A stretch of DNA of 64,000 nucleotides from Poriferisodalis sp963663635 (GTDB taxonomy: Bacteria; Actinomycetota; Acidimicrobiia; Acidimicrobiales; Poriferisodalaceae): contig CAXXMY010000003.1 of NCBI GenBank assembly GCA_963663635.2, forward strand, positions 62,001 to 126,000, written 5' to 3'. Below, in pieces: positions 8,141 to 16,441 of the stretch (position 1 is the first letter of the stretch; the number at the start of each line of letters is the position of its first letter). Both the position numbers and the translations under genes were made by a program. The notes beneath the pieces were generated by a model. It saw nothing but the letters and a program-made list of their open reading frames with translations. It was not told the DNA's origin and ran no database searches.

Positions 8141-8737
8141 CTATTCGTCGGCGTCGATCTCGAAGCTGAGCTGCACTGCGATCGGCTCATCGGGGAACAG
8201 CTTCACTACGTCGGCATCAAGCTCTCGCTTGACCCCCGCCACGGGCAGCACGTTCAGCATCGTGCCCTGTCCCCCACGAAGCAGGCTGAGGACGGCGTCC
8301 TCGTCGACGAGCAGCGCGTCGGTGCCGCTGATGACGATGTTCGACGACGCCACATCGGCGCCGAGCTGATTGCGCAGATAGTCGAACGAGCGGCTGATGG
8401 ATTTCAGGTCGATGCCGGCGTCGCGCATCTTCTTGACGATCTTGAGCTCCAGCAGATCGCTGTAGGTGTATCGCCGCCTGGAGCCGCTGCCGTGGGCCTT
8501 CGCCATCGTCGGGACCACCAGCCCCTCGCGAGCCCAATGATCGAGCTGGCGATAGGTGATGCCGACCAAGCCGGCGGTTTCGGTCGCGGAGAACCCGAGC
8601 GCGGCCGTTGACGAGGGGCTTGCGGTGGAGGGTTCGGGCTGCGTCGCTGATTCGGAGACCTTCGCAGAGGCGGTGGCCTCGGGGTCAGCTTCGATATCCG
8701 GCTGGACGGCTGGCACAGCGGCGTGCTGTTCGGGCAT
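8141..8737 (-). CDS. MerR-family regulator (second MerR of the gcvH cluster)
   Basis: A 198-residue protein with a flexible Ala/Ser/Pro-rich start of about 45 residues, then a MerR helix-turn-helix (FSATETAGLVGITYRQLDHWAREGLVVP), the wing GSRRRYTYSDLLELKIVKKM and a helical effector half. It matches the position of the Rv1830-type regulator in the mycobacterial gcvH-garA-ftsR-DUF151 cluster. No metal-binding cysteines are visible, so it is not a metal sensor. The start at ATG 8737 follows GGGAGG with good spacing; the longer reading adds residues with no family match. Confidence 0.82.
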   Translation of the reverse strand: MPEQHAAVPAVQPDIEADPEATASAKVSESATQPEPSTASPSSTAALGFSATETAGLVGITYRQLDHWAREGLVVPTMAKAHGSGSRRRYTYSDLLELKIVKKMRDAGIDLKSISRSFDYLRNQLGADVASSNIVISGTDALLVDEDAVLSLLRGGQGTMLNVLPVAGVKRELDADVVKLFPDEPIAVQLSFEIDADE

Positions 8738-8892
8738 CGGTGCCTCCCAAGGGCTCAGCCGTCGCGCATCGATTCGGCCCGGCGGATGACAAGCAACGAA
8801 TGACAAGCAGCGAACTACGCGTCTGTGATCCGCGGCGTGCTCCGAGGGTACGGCGCACCCACCCGGTTGCGCAAGGGTTCCTCACCGTGGTC

Positions 8893-10249
8893 CTAGCTCG
8901 ACGAGCTGCCCGCACCAGCGTCGTCGGGACTGGCGTCGGGATCGCCCTTGACGGCGATTTCGACATCGAACGCTCGCAATGTCGACGCGGTCCGCTTCCA
9001 GGACCGCTCGAACTGCCGTCTGGTGTTGGGGCCGAGATCCCCTGCAAGGACCGCCCCGACGTCGGTGATCGTAAATGTGCGCCGGTCAACCCAGGTGGGA
9101 ATCGCACTCACGCCCGCGACCTCGATCCGGCCGTCTGGCGTCTCGGCCACTTCGACACCGACGATGACGCCGTCAGTGGTGGATTCCGGACACGACTGAC
9201 ACGACAGCGGCGATTGGTTCGTCAGGAAGTTGCCAAGCCCGTAGATCACGTACTTATCGCCGACGCGTCCGATGGGCTGAAGCACATGGGCATGAGACCC
9301 GACGATGAGATCGATGTTCTCGCTCGCCAGCAGTCGCTCGGCAAGCGTGCGCTGCCGGGCGATCGGTCGTGCGATGTACTCGACACCCCATTGGACGCTC
9401 ACAACGACGAAGGCCGCCCCGGCATCGACGGCGGCTTGGGCCTTGGCCTCGATGGCCTCGGCGTCGGACGTCCACCGCCCACGGCTGATCCGGCGGCAAC
9501 CGCAGACCGTTGAGCCCGTAGGTGTACGACAGATGCGCGATGGTGACGCCGCGAATGTCGTAGAGCGTCGGTGCGGCCGCTTCTTCGGGCGTGCGGGCCG
9601 TGCCCGCATGGCCGAGGCCGGCTCGCTCCAGCAGGCCAAGGGTCGCCGCGATTCCCTGCGCACCCTGGTCCAGCGCGTGATTTGATGCCGTCGAGCACCC
9701 GTCGTATCCCGCTGAGGCCAACGCGACGGCGAGATCTCCGGGGACGTTGAACAGCGGAAATCCCGACAGGTCCTCGTTGTGCGGCGAGAGCGGCGACTCC
9801 AGATGGCAGATCGCCAAGTCGGCCTCCGACAGGCTTGCTTGGACCTCGGCGAACATCGGCCGGTAGTCATAGGTGAGGCCGTCAGATCCATTGGACCTCG
9901 CCTGCCGGGAAACCGGCCCGTGCGACAGGATGTCGCCGGTGAAGACCAGCCGAGCTCGCCACGGCTGCGGCTCGGTCGTGTCCGGTGGTTGAGTGGCCGC
10001 TGGCTCCCGCAATCGTGACGATGTCGGAGTCGAATCCGGGGGTACTTCGCCTGCCAGTGGTGCAGCGGAGATCACGACGAGCCCGAGCGTGGTCGGCACG
10101 CTCGCTGTCACGGACGCCGCCGGTGGTCCGTTTGAAATGGGCGCTGCTACTGAGGACGCTCCGCCATCAAGCCCATCGTCAGCTGCGCAGCCCCACGCAG
10201 CGGCAAGCGTGAACGCAGCCGCCGTACCGGCAACGGTCGACCAGCGCAC
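8893..10249 (-). pseudogene. CapA-family (poly-gamma-glutamate synthesis) protein with a frameshift
   Basis: Two frames together make one CapA-like metallophosphatase-fold protein of about 450 residues. The first (10249 to about 9467) carries a signal-like start (VAGTAAAFTLAAAWGC), LVFTGDILSHGP, LESPLSPHNEDLSG and SNHALDQG. The second (about 9467 to 8893) continues with EAIEAKAQAAVDAGAAFVVVSVQ, WGVEYIARP, GSHAHVLQPIG and GLGNFLTNQ. The switch is near 9466-9467, where one extra C on the coding strand (GTCCGAC) moves the frame; one base fewer gives AVDVDAEAIEAKAQ. The gene is either broken or contains a sequencing error. CapA proteins act outside the membrane in capsule or polymer export. The C at residue 21 suggests a lipoprotein, but the lipobox is weak. 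Confidence 0.8.
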
Positions 10250-10296
10250 AGCCCCGCGTGCGGCTCAGGCCGATGTTGCGGCCCGGCGAGTCCGGT

Positions 10297-10833
10297 TCAC
10301 TCCGCGTCGCTGGAGCCGGCGCCAGGTCCGAAATCGTCGGGCTGCACTTCGTCGAGGAATTGCTTGAACTCGTCGAGGAGCTCATCGCGATCGACCTCGA
10401 CATCGTCATCAGCGGACGATGCCGCAGGCACCTCGATGATCTGGCCTGCCGCATCCAGAACCTCTTCGCTCGCGAAAATCGGCGTCTCGGCGCGCACGGC
10501 GAGCGCTACCGCATCGCTGGGGCGTGCCGAGATGGTGTGCGTGGCGCTGCCGATGGTGACTTCCAATTCCGCGAAAAACGTGCGGTCACGCAAGTCGGTC
10601 ACCGTGACCTTTACCAGCGTTGCGCCCAGAACATCGAGCATCGCGGCCATCAAGTCATGTGTGAGCGGCCGCGCAACGCGAATGCGCTCGATTCCTCGAT
10701 AGATGGCCTGTGCCTCGGGCGTGTCGATCACGACAGGAAGCACGCGCCCCGAGCCGCCGGTCTCGCGCAACAGCATCAGCGGACTCTGCGAGGGCATCTC
10801 CACCTGTACGCCAAGCAGTTCCATCTCGACCAT
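10297..10833 (-). CDS. bifunctional nuclease family (DUF151) protein
   Basis: A 178-residue DUF151/BFN protein, the Rv1829 equivalent. Family features are MVEMELLGVQVEMPSQSP at the start, RVLPVVIDTPEAQAIYRGI, RPLTHDLMAAMLDVLGA and TISARPSDAVALAVRAETPIFASEEVL. An acidic tail (DDDVEVDRDELLDEFKQFLDEVQPDD) ends it. The domain has been linked to nuclease activity in plants; its bacterial role is unclear. The ATG at 10833 is chosen because TATTGT ends 7 nt upstream and the reading fits the family start. It is cotranscribed or co-located with the FtsR-type MerR gene, as in mycobacteria. Confidence 0.88.
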   Translation of the reverse strand: MVEMELLGVQVEMPSQSPLMLLRETGGSGRVLPVVIDTPEAQAIYRGIERIRVARPLTHDLMAAMLDVLGATLVKVTVTDLRDRTFFAELEVTIGSATHTISARPSDAVALAVRAETPIFASEEVLDAAGQIIEVPAASSADDDVEVDRDELLDEFKQFLDEVQPDDFGPGAGSSDAE

Positions 10834-10840
10834 GGAGCGC

Positions 10841-10846
10841 ACAATA
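10841..10846 (-). promoter_or_regulatory. -10 hexamer TATTGT
   Basis: On the minus strand TATTGT ends 7 nt before ATG 10833, between the MerR stop and the DUF151 gene. Confidence 0.5.
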
Positions 10847-10885
10847 CTTCGGCGCCCATCAGCCGCGAACCCCGCAAGCGGCCGC

Positions 10886-11941
10886 TCAGGAGCGCCAATA
10901 GCCACCGAGCGCGTCGCTGATGACCTGGGCGCGCAGTCGTTCGCACAGAGCGACGAGCCTGCCCAGCGAACGCTGGACGTCAGATCCGGCGTCTGCTCCG
11001 CCGGCATGGAGAATCGGCTGGATGCCCTGCTCGAACGTTGCTGCGTCTCGTGCGGCCGTATTGCGAATCACCCGCAGGTGCCGCGCCTGCAGCCCGTAAG
11101 TGGAGAACTCGCGTGCGATTCGAGCGACGAGCAGCGCCGCCGCTCCGTAGCGAGGCTCGGGCGGCTCCAGAGCCATCGAGGTCTGCACTGCGTCCCCGCG
11201 AGCAAGTTGCGCACGACCCGCGTCGGCATCGTTGAGGCGTACCAGCAGCCCGTACCTGGTCAGCTCGTTGATTTCTGTCAGGCTCAGGCCGCTCGCCGCG
11301 CTCAGTTCCTCGGCGCTGTAGGTCAAGCCGTTGTCGCCCTCCGGCGGCGCCCACGGCGGCTTCGGCGCCGTCGCTGCAGCGTCGAGAGCCAGGCCGCCGA
11401 CGTCGTCGGCTGGACCATGGTCCTCATCGGCCGATCGTGATGCACCGTGCGCGACCTGGCCCGAGCCGGCCTCGGGCAGCTCGGTCGATCCGGCCACAAC
11501 CGTTGGTCCCCCCGTCGTGGCCGCTGAGTTTGCTGCGTCGGCATCTGCACCGCCCGCTCCGATGCCCCAGATGTCAGCGAGGTGCTCGCCGCGATCGATC
11601 CGTTCGCCGATGATGCTCAGCGGCAGGTACTGGTCGCGTTGTCGCGTCAGTATCCAGCGCAGAACCTCGATGTCGTGTGGGCCGAAACTGCGATAGCCCG
11701 ATTCGGTGCGGGCAGGAGAGATCAGCTTGCGGTCCTCCAGGAACCGGATCTTCGAATCGGTGAGATCGCTGAACTCGGGCCGCAGCAGCGCAACCACGTC
11801 GCCGATCGACAGCCGCCCCGATGCGCCAGGCCCTCGGCGTCGCCTCGCCGGTCTGGCAGTTCGCCGTTCGTGCCTCGACGCTGCTTGGGGGTCGTGGCTC
11901 GATGTTGGCGGACTCGGCTGTGGCGCGTCGCTCTCGTTCAC
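10886..11941 (-). CDS. MerR-family regulator, FtsR (Rv1828) type
   Basis: A 351-residue MerR protein. The basic linker ARPARRRRGPG is followed by LSIGDVVALLRPEFSDLTDSKIRFLEDRKLISPARTESGYRSF, the MerR HTH and wing of the FtsR type, near residues 42-90. A second helical domain begins with GLTYSAEELSAASGL and ends in GYWRS. The middle (about 130-205) is Ala/Gly/Asp-rich, longer than in relatives and probably disordered. In corynebacteria FtsR activates ftsZ; a cell-division role here is inference. Its ATG overlaps the TGA of the FHA gene (ATGA, 11938-11941), so translation is probably coupled. Confidence 0.85.
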   Translation of the reverse strand: MNESDAPQPSPPTSSHDPQAASRHERRTARPARRRRGPGASGRLSIGDVVALLRPEFSDLTDSKIRFLEDRKLISPARTESGYRSFGPHDIEVLRWILTRQRDQYLPLSIIGERIDRGEHLADIWGIGAGGADADAANSAATTGGPTVVAGSTELPEAGSGQVAHGASRSADEDHGPADDVGGLALDAAATAPKPPWAPPEGDNGLTYSAEELSAASGLSLTEINELTRYGLLVRLNDADAGRAQLARGDAVQTSMALEPPEPRYGAAALLVARIAREFSTYGLQARHLRVIRNTAARDAATFEQGIQPILHAGGADAGSDVQRSLGRLVALCERLRAQVISDALGGYWRS

Positions 11942-12390
11942 AGCCCGACCGTAGACACCAAATACAGCAGCTTGAACTTGCCGACCTGCAGCTCGTCGCC
12001 GCCGTGCAAGATGACCTCGCCGTCGATGCGGTTGCCGTTGACGTAGGTGCCATTGAGCGATCCCACGTCACGCAATACGTGCCCAGCCGGAGCGAGCTCG
12101 AGCAGGACATGTCGACGCGACACCGTGATGTCGTCGAGAAAGACATCGCTGTCGGGATGGCGGCCGACCGTGACGCGATCGCCCATCAGCTCGAAGCGCA
12201 TCCCGGAACGATGCCCGGATGTCACGACCAATTCTGCCGCGCCGCTGTACGGCGGAACCCCAGTGACGCCGATGGCAGACAGGACCTCTGTCGGCGCCTC
12301 GTCATCCTGCGGCAGCCGGCCCCCGCAACTCGAACAGAAACGGGCGTCGTCGAGGCATTCGTGCCCGCACCTACCGCATGTCACAGCCAT
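11938..12390 (-). CDS. garA: FHA-domain protein with zinc ribbon (GarA type)
   Basis: A 150-residue protein with an N-terminal zinc ribbon (C5-x2-C8...C17-x2-C20 in CGRCGHECLDDARFCSSCGG) and a C-terminal FHA domain. The FHA phosphothreonine site shows GRHPDSDVFLDD, TVSRRHVLLE and VGSLNGTYVNG. In mycobacteria GarA is phosphorylated by PknB/PknG and switches glutamate and 2-oxoglutarate metabolism. The short threonine-containing segment DEAPTEVLSAI before the FHA domain sits where GarA is phosphorylated, but it is not the canonical ETTS sequence. The position between gcvH and the MerR gene supports the name. ATG 12390 is used because the upstream extension overlaps gcvH and has no family match. 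Confidence 0.85.
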   Translation of the reverse strand: MAVTCGRCGHECLDDARFCSSCGGRLPQDDEAPTEVLSAIGVTGVPPYSGAAELVVTSGHRSGMRFELMGDRVTVGRHPDSDVFLDDITVSRRHVLLELAPAGHVLRDVGSLNGTYVNGNRIDGEVILHGGDELQVGKFKLLYLVSTVGL

Positions 12391-12400
12391 CGCAACTCGC

Positions 12401-12802
12401 TCAACTGTCCTCGGCGATGAGTGCGGCGTACCCGTCAGCGTCGAGCAGCGCCTCCATCTCGGCGTGTACTGAGTGGGAATCGCCTGGCAGCGCAATGACG
12501 CAGATCCAGCCATCGCCGTATGGCGATTCGTTGACGAGTTGAGGCTCGTCCGAGAGCGTTAGGTTCACCTCGATGACCTCGCCCGACAGCGGAGCGAAGA
12601 GGTCCGAGACCGATTTTGTCGACTCGATCTCGCACATCGCCTCGTCTACGGTGACCTGCGCTCCAACCTCGGGCAGCTCGACGAAGACGACATCACCGAG
12701 GGCATCCTGCGCGAAATCGGTGATGCCGACCTGCACGCCAGCGTCGACGACGCGCACCCATTCGTGATCGCTGGAGTAGCGAAGATCGGCGGGAATCTCC
12801 AT
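12401..12802 (-). CDS. gcvH: glycine cleavage system H protein
   Basis: A 133-residue lipoyl carrier of the glycine cleavage system; it shuttles the aminomethyl group between the P, T and L proteins. The lipoyl lysine is K63 in CEIESTKSVSD, with YSSDHEWVRV at the start and LFAPLSGEVIEVN after the lysine. No gcvP, gcvT or lipoyl-synthesis gene is in the window, so the partners are elsewhere, as in mycobacteria. ATG 12802 is supported by TAGGTT ending 7 nt upstream. It heads the gcvH-garA-ftsR run, with a 10-bp gap to garA. Confidence 0.95.
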   Translation of the reverse strand: MEIPADLRYSSDHEWVRVVDAGVQVGITDFAQDALGDVVFVELPEVGAQVTVDEAMCEIESTKSVSDLFAPLSGEVIEVNLTLSDEPQLVNESPYGDGWICVIALPGDSHSVHAEMEALLDADGYAALIAEDS

Positions 12803-12809
12803 GTTCGCG

Positions 12810-12815
12810 AACCTA
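12810..12815 (-). promoter_or_regulatory. -10 hexamer TAGGTT
   Basis: On the minus strand TAGGTT ends 7 nt before gcvH ATG 12802. Confidence 0.5.
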
Positions 12816-12948
12816 CCGGATCGGTGTGACGCCAATCGCGGCACGCGCCTCGACACGCGTCCGCTGGTCGCCCCATCGCGCACGCCCCCGGCATGGCGCT
12901 CCCGTCATGATGCCCCGACATGATGCCACCGACATGACGCCTCTGGGC

Positions 12949-13563
12949 TCACGTCGCCGACCGGGCCGCCCTTCCATCACGCACGGCGGTGACGGCCTGC
13001 GGCACGTACCCCACGGCCGACCAGTAGTGGATCGGCAAACCCACGGCCACAAACACCCAAGCTGCGACGCGAAATGCATCTGCTGCGCCGATATCGCTGT
13101 GACCGGCAAGAAAGCAGGGCACGGCGAACATCATGAGAAACGTCCCGGTCTTGCCCAACCACGTCACGTCGATCTTGCGGGCACCCAGCGCCCCCAGCAC
13201 GAGCGCTGCCACCGACACCGCCGCCTCGCGGAACAAGGCGAGCACCGCAACCCACAGCGGCAGCGAGCCGTCGACGATCATCACGACAAGTGCCACCAGC
13301 AGCAGCAGACGATCTGCAGTCGGATCGAGGATCTTGCCGAGCTCTGACACCTGATTGAAGCGGCGCGCCACCCAACCGTCCAACCAATCGGTCGCGCCGA
13401 GAGCCCCCAGCAGCAATGCAGCCGCCCAGCGATCACCGGCTTCGAGCACCAGCCACACGAACCATGGAAGGCAGCACAGGCGAGCCAAGCTGATCAGATT
13501 CGGCACGGTGAACGGTCGCCAGCCCGGCCCCGATGCCGACGGTGCTCCAGCAGCCTCGGTCAC
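12949..13563 (-). CDS. pgsA: CDP-alcohol phosphatidyltransferase (PgsA type)
   Basis: A 204-residue polytopic membrane enzyme. The CDP-alcohol phosphotransferase signature D-x2-DG-x2-AR-x8-G-x3-D-x3-D reads DWLDGWVARRFNQVSELGKILDPTADR, with four or five hydrophobic helices around it. Such enzymes make phosphatidylglycerol phosphate, or phosphatidylinositol phosphate in actinobacteria, from CDP-diacylglycerol; the gene next to gcvH/garA in mycobacteria is pgsA2. The exact alcohol substrate is not decided. The start is GTG 13563, with TACTGT ending 7 nt upstream. A longer frame continues antisense through the neighbouring IS and is an artefact. Confidence 0.88.
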   Translation of the reverse strand: MTEAAGAPSASGPGWRPFTVPNLISLARLCCLPWFVWLVLEAGDRWAAALLLGALGATDWLDGWVARRFNQVSELGKILDPTADRLLLLVALVVMIVDGSLPLWVAVLALFREAAVSVAALVLGALGARKIDVTWLGKTGTFLMMFAVPCFLAGHSDIGAADAFRVAAWVFVAVGLPIHYWSAVGYVPQAVTAVRDGRAARSAT

Positions 13564-13570
13564 CCGTGCC

Positions 13571-13576
13571 ACAGTA
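13571..13576 (-). promoter_or_regulatory. -10 hexamer TACTGT
   Basis: On the minus strand TACTGT ends 7 nt before pgsA GTG 13563. The IS end at 13617 lies about 40 bp upstream, near where a -35 region would end. Confidence 0.5.
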
Positions 13577-13663
13577 CCCACATCACCTTTCGCTGCGGTT
13601 CCGCGCGGCCTCTTAGCCCTGATCCACCGGTGGGGTGGGGGGTTTGGGTGGGGCGCGTCCACC

Positions 13664-13736
13664 AGAAAGGCCTCCTGACGTGGCATTTTGCCGTTGTTGG
13701 GTACGCGGCGTGATGCCAGGCCGGGAGGCACTTTCT
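13664..13736 (+). promoter_or_regulatory. leader hairpin hiding the transposase ribosome site
   Basis: AGAAAGGCCTCC (13664-13675) can pair with GGAGGCACTTTCT (13724-13736), again with one bulged base. The second arm holds GGGAGG and abuts the GTG at 13737. Nested arms GGCAT/ATGCC (13682/13713) and GCCG/CGGC (13690/13706) lie inside. Confidence 0.7.
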
Positions 13737-15057
13737 GTGAGCACTGTAGTTGGGGGTTTGGACCGGATTGAGGCTGTGTTCGACGAGGGGTCCCTGGTGG
13801 GGGGCGGGGCTGCTTTTGGCGGGCACGCTGGTTGGCAGGCTGGGTCTGGAGCGGTTGTTCGACGAGGTGGTGCGGCCGCCTGGGGCGGGCCGCGGGTCGG
13901 GCGCGAAGATGCTGACGGCGGTGTGCTCGATGCTGGTGGGCGGCTCGTTCATCGACGACACGGACCGGCTGCGGGCCGGCTCGGCTGGGGCGGTGCTTGG
14001 GTTCGTTCCCTCGGCGCCGTCCACGGTGGGCACGTGGCTGCGGTCGTTCACGTGGGGTCATGTGCGCCGGCTCGACCGCGCCCAGGAGCTCGCTTTGGGC
14101 CGTGCGCGGGATGGGGGCGCCGCGCCTGCCGCCGGGCGGATCACGGTCGACATCGACTCCACGATCTGCGAGGTTCACAGCGACGCCAAGGGCGGCGCCG
14201 CGTACGGGCACGGCGCCAAGCTGGGCTATCACCCGCTGGTGGCGGTGCGCGACGACACCGGCGAGATCGTTCGCTCCCGGATGCGCAAGGGGTCCTCCCA
14301 GCGGGGCCATGCGCGGTTCGCCGCGGAGACGCTCGCCCGGGTGCGCCGCTTGGCGCCCCGCGCAGCGCTGACACTGCGCTCCGATGCGGGGTTCTTCAGC
14401 TGGGACCTGATCGACAAGCTCGACGCGCTCGGCGTGAGGTTCTTGGTCGCTGTCCCCCACAACCCCAGCGTCAAAGCCGCTGTGGGCGCCATCGACGAGC
14501 AGGCCTGGACGCCGATCGGCTACACCAGCGACGGCGAGGCCCAGGTCGCTGCCGCCGAGCTCACCAGCGCACGGCGGCCCGCCCGCAAGCCCAAGCGCAC
14601 AGTGCGGCTGGTGGCGCGCCGCACCCGCCTGGTCGGCGGCCAAGCCGAGATGTTCCCCCACTGGCGGCACCACACGTTCGTGACCGACACCGACCTCGAC
14701 GCCGAAACAGCCGACGCCGCATACCGCGCCCACGCCCGCGTCGAGCAAGCCATCAAAGACCTCAAAGCCAACGGCTTGGCGCACTGCCCGTCGGGCAAAT
14801 TCCACGCGAACGCCGCCTGGCTCGCCTGCGCCGCCCTCGCCCACAACATCGCACGCTGGACCGCCCGCATCGGACACGCCCAGCACCCACACAAGCTCAC
14901 CGTCGCAGCCACCGTGACCCGACGCCTGCTCACCGTCCCCGGCCGGCTCGTCAACCGCAGCCGCCGACCCACCCTGCGGCTGCCCGCCCGATGGCCCTGG
15001 GCCCACACCTTCACCGCCGCGCTCGACGAGATCCGCAACCTGCCCCAACCCGCCTGA
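13737..15057 (+). pseudogene. IS1380-family transposase with a frameshift near the N-terminus
   Basis: The true start is GTG 13737 (VSTVVGGLDRIEAVFDEGSLV), aligning with MSASSRSPDRFATTFDHEGLV of copy 1. After SLVGG the frame changes: AGLLLAGTLVGRLGLERLF continues one base later. The switch lies in a run of six G at 13799-13804; one G fewer restores the frame. From there the protein is complete, with VDIDSTICEVHSD, LRSDAGFFSWDLID and ARVEQAIKDLKANG as the DDE motifs. Either the copy is inactive, or the ribosome slips at the G-run, or the base is an assembly error. Programmed frameshifting at this place is not known to me for IS1380. Confidence 0.82.
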
Positions 15058-15253
15058 GCACCCCCAGCGCCGCGCACCGCCGCGCACCGAACCCGCCAAG
15101 GCGCAGCACACAACCCAGCCGCCACCCGCCGAACCCTGCCACAGCCACGCCCGCACACCAACAACACCCGCCGAACCCGGGCACCGTCACACCGCCGCCA
15201 CCCCACCACCGCACCAAACCCGACACCACCCACCCCACCGGTGGATCTGGGCT

Positions 15254-15259
15254 TAGGCT
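15254..15259 (+). promoter_or_regulatory. -10 hexamer TAGGCT, half inside the target duplication
   Basis: TAGGCT ends 6 nt before the HIT ATG. Its TAG comes from the CTTAG duplication and GCT from the original flank, so the insertion kept the hexamer but replaced everything upstream of it. Confidence 0.45.
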
Positions 15260-15265
15260 GCGCGC

Positions 15266-15670
15266 ATGAGCACGGTGTTCACGAAGATCATCGACGGAGA
15301 ACTGCCCGGCACGTTCGTGTGGCGGGACGAGCATTGCGTGGCGTTCTTGTCCATAAATCCTCTGCAGCCGGGTCACACACTCGTCGCGCCGATCGACGAA
15401 GTCGACCATTGGCTGGACCTGGCGCCGGATCTCCAAGCCCATCTGTTCGCGGTGGCCGGCCGGATTGGGCAGGCGCAGATGCGGGTGTTCTCCCCAGAGC
15501 GCATCGGCTTGGTCATCGCCGGATTCGAGGTCCCGCACTGCCACTTGCACTTGTGCCCGGTGAATTCAATGGCCGACATGAATTTCTCGCGCGCGCTGCC
15601 GATGGCGTCGCCCGACGAACTCACCGGACCGGCACAGGCCATCCGGGCCCAGCTCGACGCGCAAGACTGA
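15266..15670 (+). CDS. HIT-family hydrolase
   Basis: A 134-residue histidine-triad protein. The catalytic triad is H91-x-H93-x-H95 in VPHCHLHLCP, and the N-terminus FTKIIDGELPGTFVWRDEHCVAFLSINPLQPGHTLV is typical of HINT-like members. These enzymes hydrolyse nucleoside phosphoramidates, dinucleotides or aminoacyl-adenylates; the physiological substrate is often unknown. The IS1380 copy 2 ends 14 bp upstream of the ATG, so the -35 region now comes from the IS. It is convergent with the SRAP gene. Confidence 0.9.
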   Translation: MSTVFTKIIDGELPGTFVWRDEHCVAFLSINPLQPGHTLVAPIDEVDHWLDLAPDLQAHLFAVAGRIGQAQMRVFSPERIGLVIAGFEVPHCHLHLCPVNSMADMNFSRALPMASPDELTGPAQAIRAQLDAQD

Positions 15671-15689
15671 GCGCCTGGTCCAGCGTCGA

Positions 15690-16403
15690 TCAGAACAGCG
15701 AGTCGGGCTCGACGGGCTCGACGAGGCTGGCGTCGCGGTTGCGCACATTGCCCACTTCGCGGCCGACCTGATGGGACCGAAGCACGTCCTCGGCTGCGGG
15801 CGCCAGCAGCGTGCCCAGCGCGTCAACGTCATCGTTGCCGGGGTCCAGCCACGCGTCCCACGCTGAGCGCTCCAGCAACACGGGCATCCGGTGGTGAATC
15901 GGCGACATGAAGACGTTGGCGGCCGTGGTCATCACCGTCGCGGAGTGCAATGACTCCCCATTTGTTGCCTCTTTGGGAGTCCAGCGTTCCCACAGACCCG
16001 CCATCGCGAGCATGTCGCCATCCGATCGCGTGATGTAGTGCGGCAACGGTCGTGCATCGGCCGTGGCGCCAGCGCCGCTCTTGGGCCATTCGTAGAAGCC
16101 GTCGGCAGGGACGATGCAGCGGCGACGCCGCAAGGCAGCGCGAAACGAGTTCTTTGTCGCGGCCGTCTCCGAGCGAGCATTGAACAATGGCGGACCCTTG
16201 GTCGGATCAGCCGACCACGACGGCACCAGACCCCAGCGAAACGTCTCCAGTTGCCGCAACCCGTCGGCGTCGCCGACAACGGCGACGATGTCAGTGGTCG
16301 GGCACACGTTGTAGCTACGAGGCGCATCGAAGCCCGGCAGCGGCGTGTCGAAGAACGCCGCTACGACTTCAAGGTCGGCTGCCGCCACGAACCGCCCGCA
16401 CAT
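15690..16403 (-). CDS. SRAP/HMCES-type DNA-protein crosslink protein (YedK family)
   Basis: A 237-residue SOS-response-associated peptidase family protein. C2 (MCGRF) becomes the N-terminal catalytic cysteine after Met removal and links to abasic sites in single-stranded DNA. Other family residues are the asparagine in FNARSETA, the glutamate in PADGFYEWPK and the histidine in PIHHRMPVLL. It shields abasic sites during replication. ATG 16403 is fixed by the requirement for Cys2 and by TACGCT 7 nt upstream. No LexA-like box is obvious in that short promoter. Confidence 0.93.
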   Translation of the reverse strand: MCGRFVAAADLEVVAAFFDTPLPGFDAPRSYNVCPTTDIVAVVGDADGLRQLETFRWGLVPSWSADPTKGPPLFNARSETAATKNSFRAALRRRRCIVPADGFYEWPKSGAGATADARPLPHYITRSDGDMLAMAGLWERWTPKEATNGESLHSATVMTTAANVFMSPIHHRMPVLLERSAWDAWLDPGNDDVDALGTLLAPAAEDVLRSHQVGREVGNVRNRDASLVEPVEPDSLF

Positions 16404-16410
16404 AACGACG

Positions 16411-16416
16411 AGCGTA
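16411..16416 (-). promoter_or_regulatory. -10 hexamer TACGCT
   Basis: On the minus strand TACGCT ends 7 nt before ATG 16403. This start is independently fixed by the catalytic Cys2, which supports the leaderless reading of other genes. Confidence 0.55.
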
Positions 16417-16441
16417 GGAGCCTCTTGGCCCGCTCTGCCCC

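Larger units (their letters stand above)
13617..15251 (+). mobile_element. IS1380-family insertion sequence, copy 2
   Basis: 1635 bp. The ends read CCCTGATCCACCGGTGGGG (left) and CCCAGATCCACCGGTGGGG (right, complement), and target duplication CTTAG is at 13612-13616 and 15252-15256. It is related to copy 1 in ends and transposase. 15058-15251 holds no gene and is C/A-rich (15121-15180: C 33, A 15, G 11, T 1). The transposase frame is shifted near its start. Confidence 0.93.

Noticed and set aside
12949..15156. A 735-codon frame joining pgsA to the antisense of the IS
   Set aside because: The added part is the reverse of the transposase; the pgsA start is set by the hexamer and family length.
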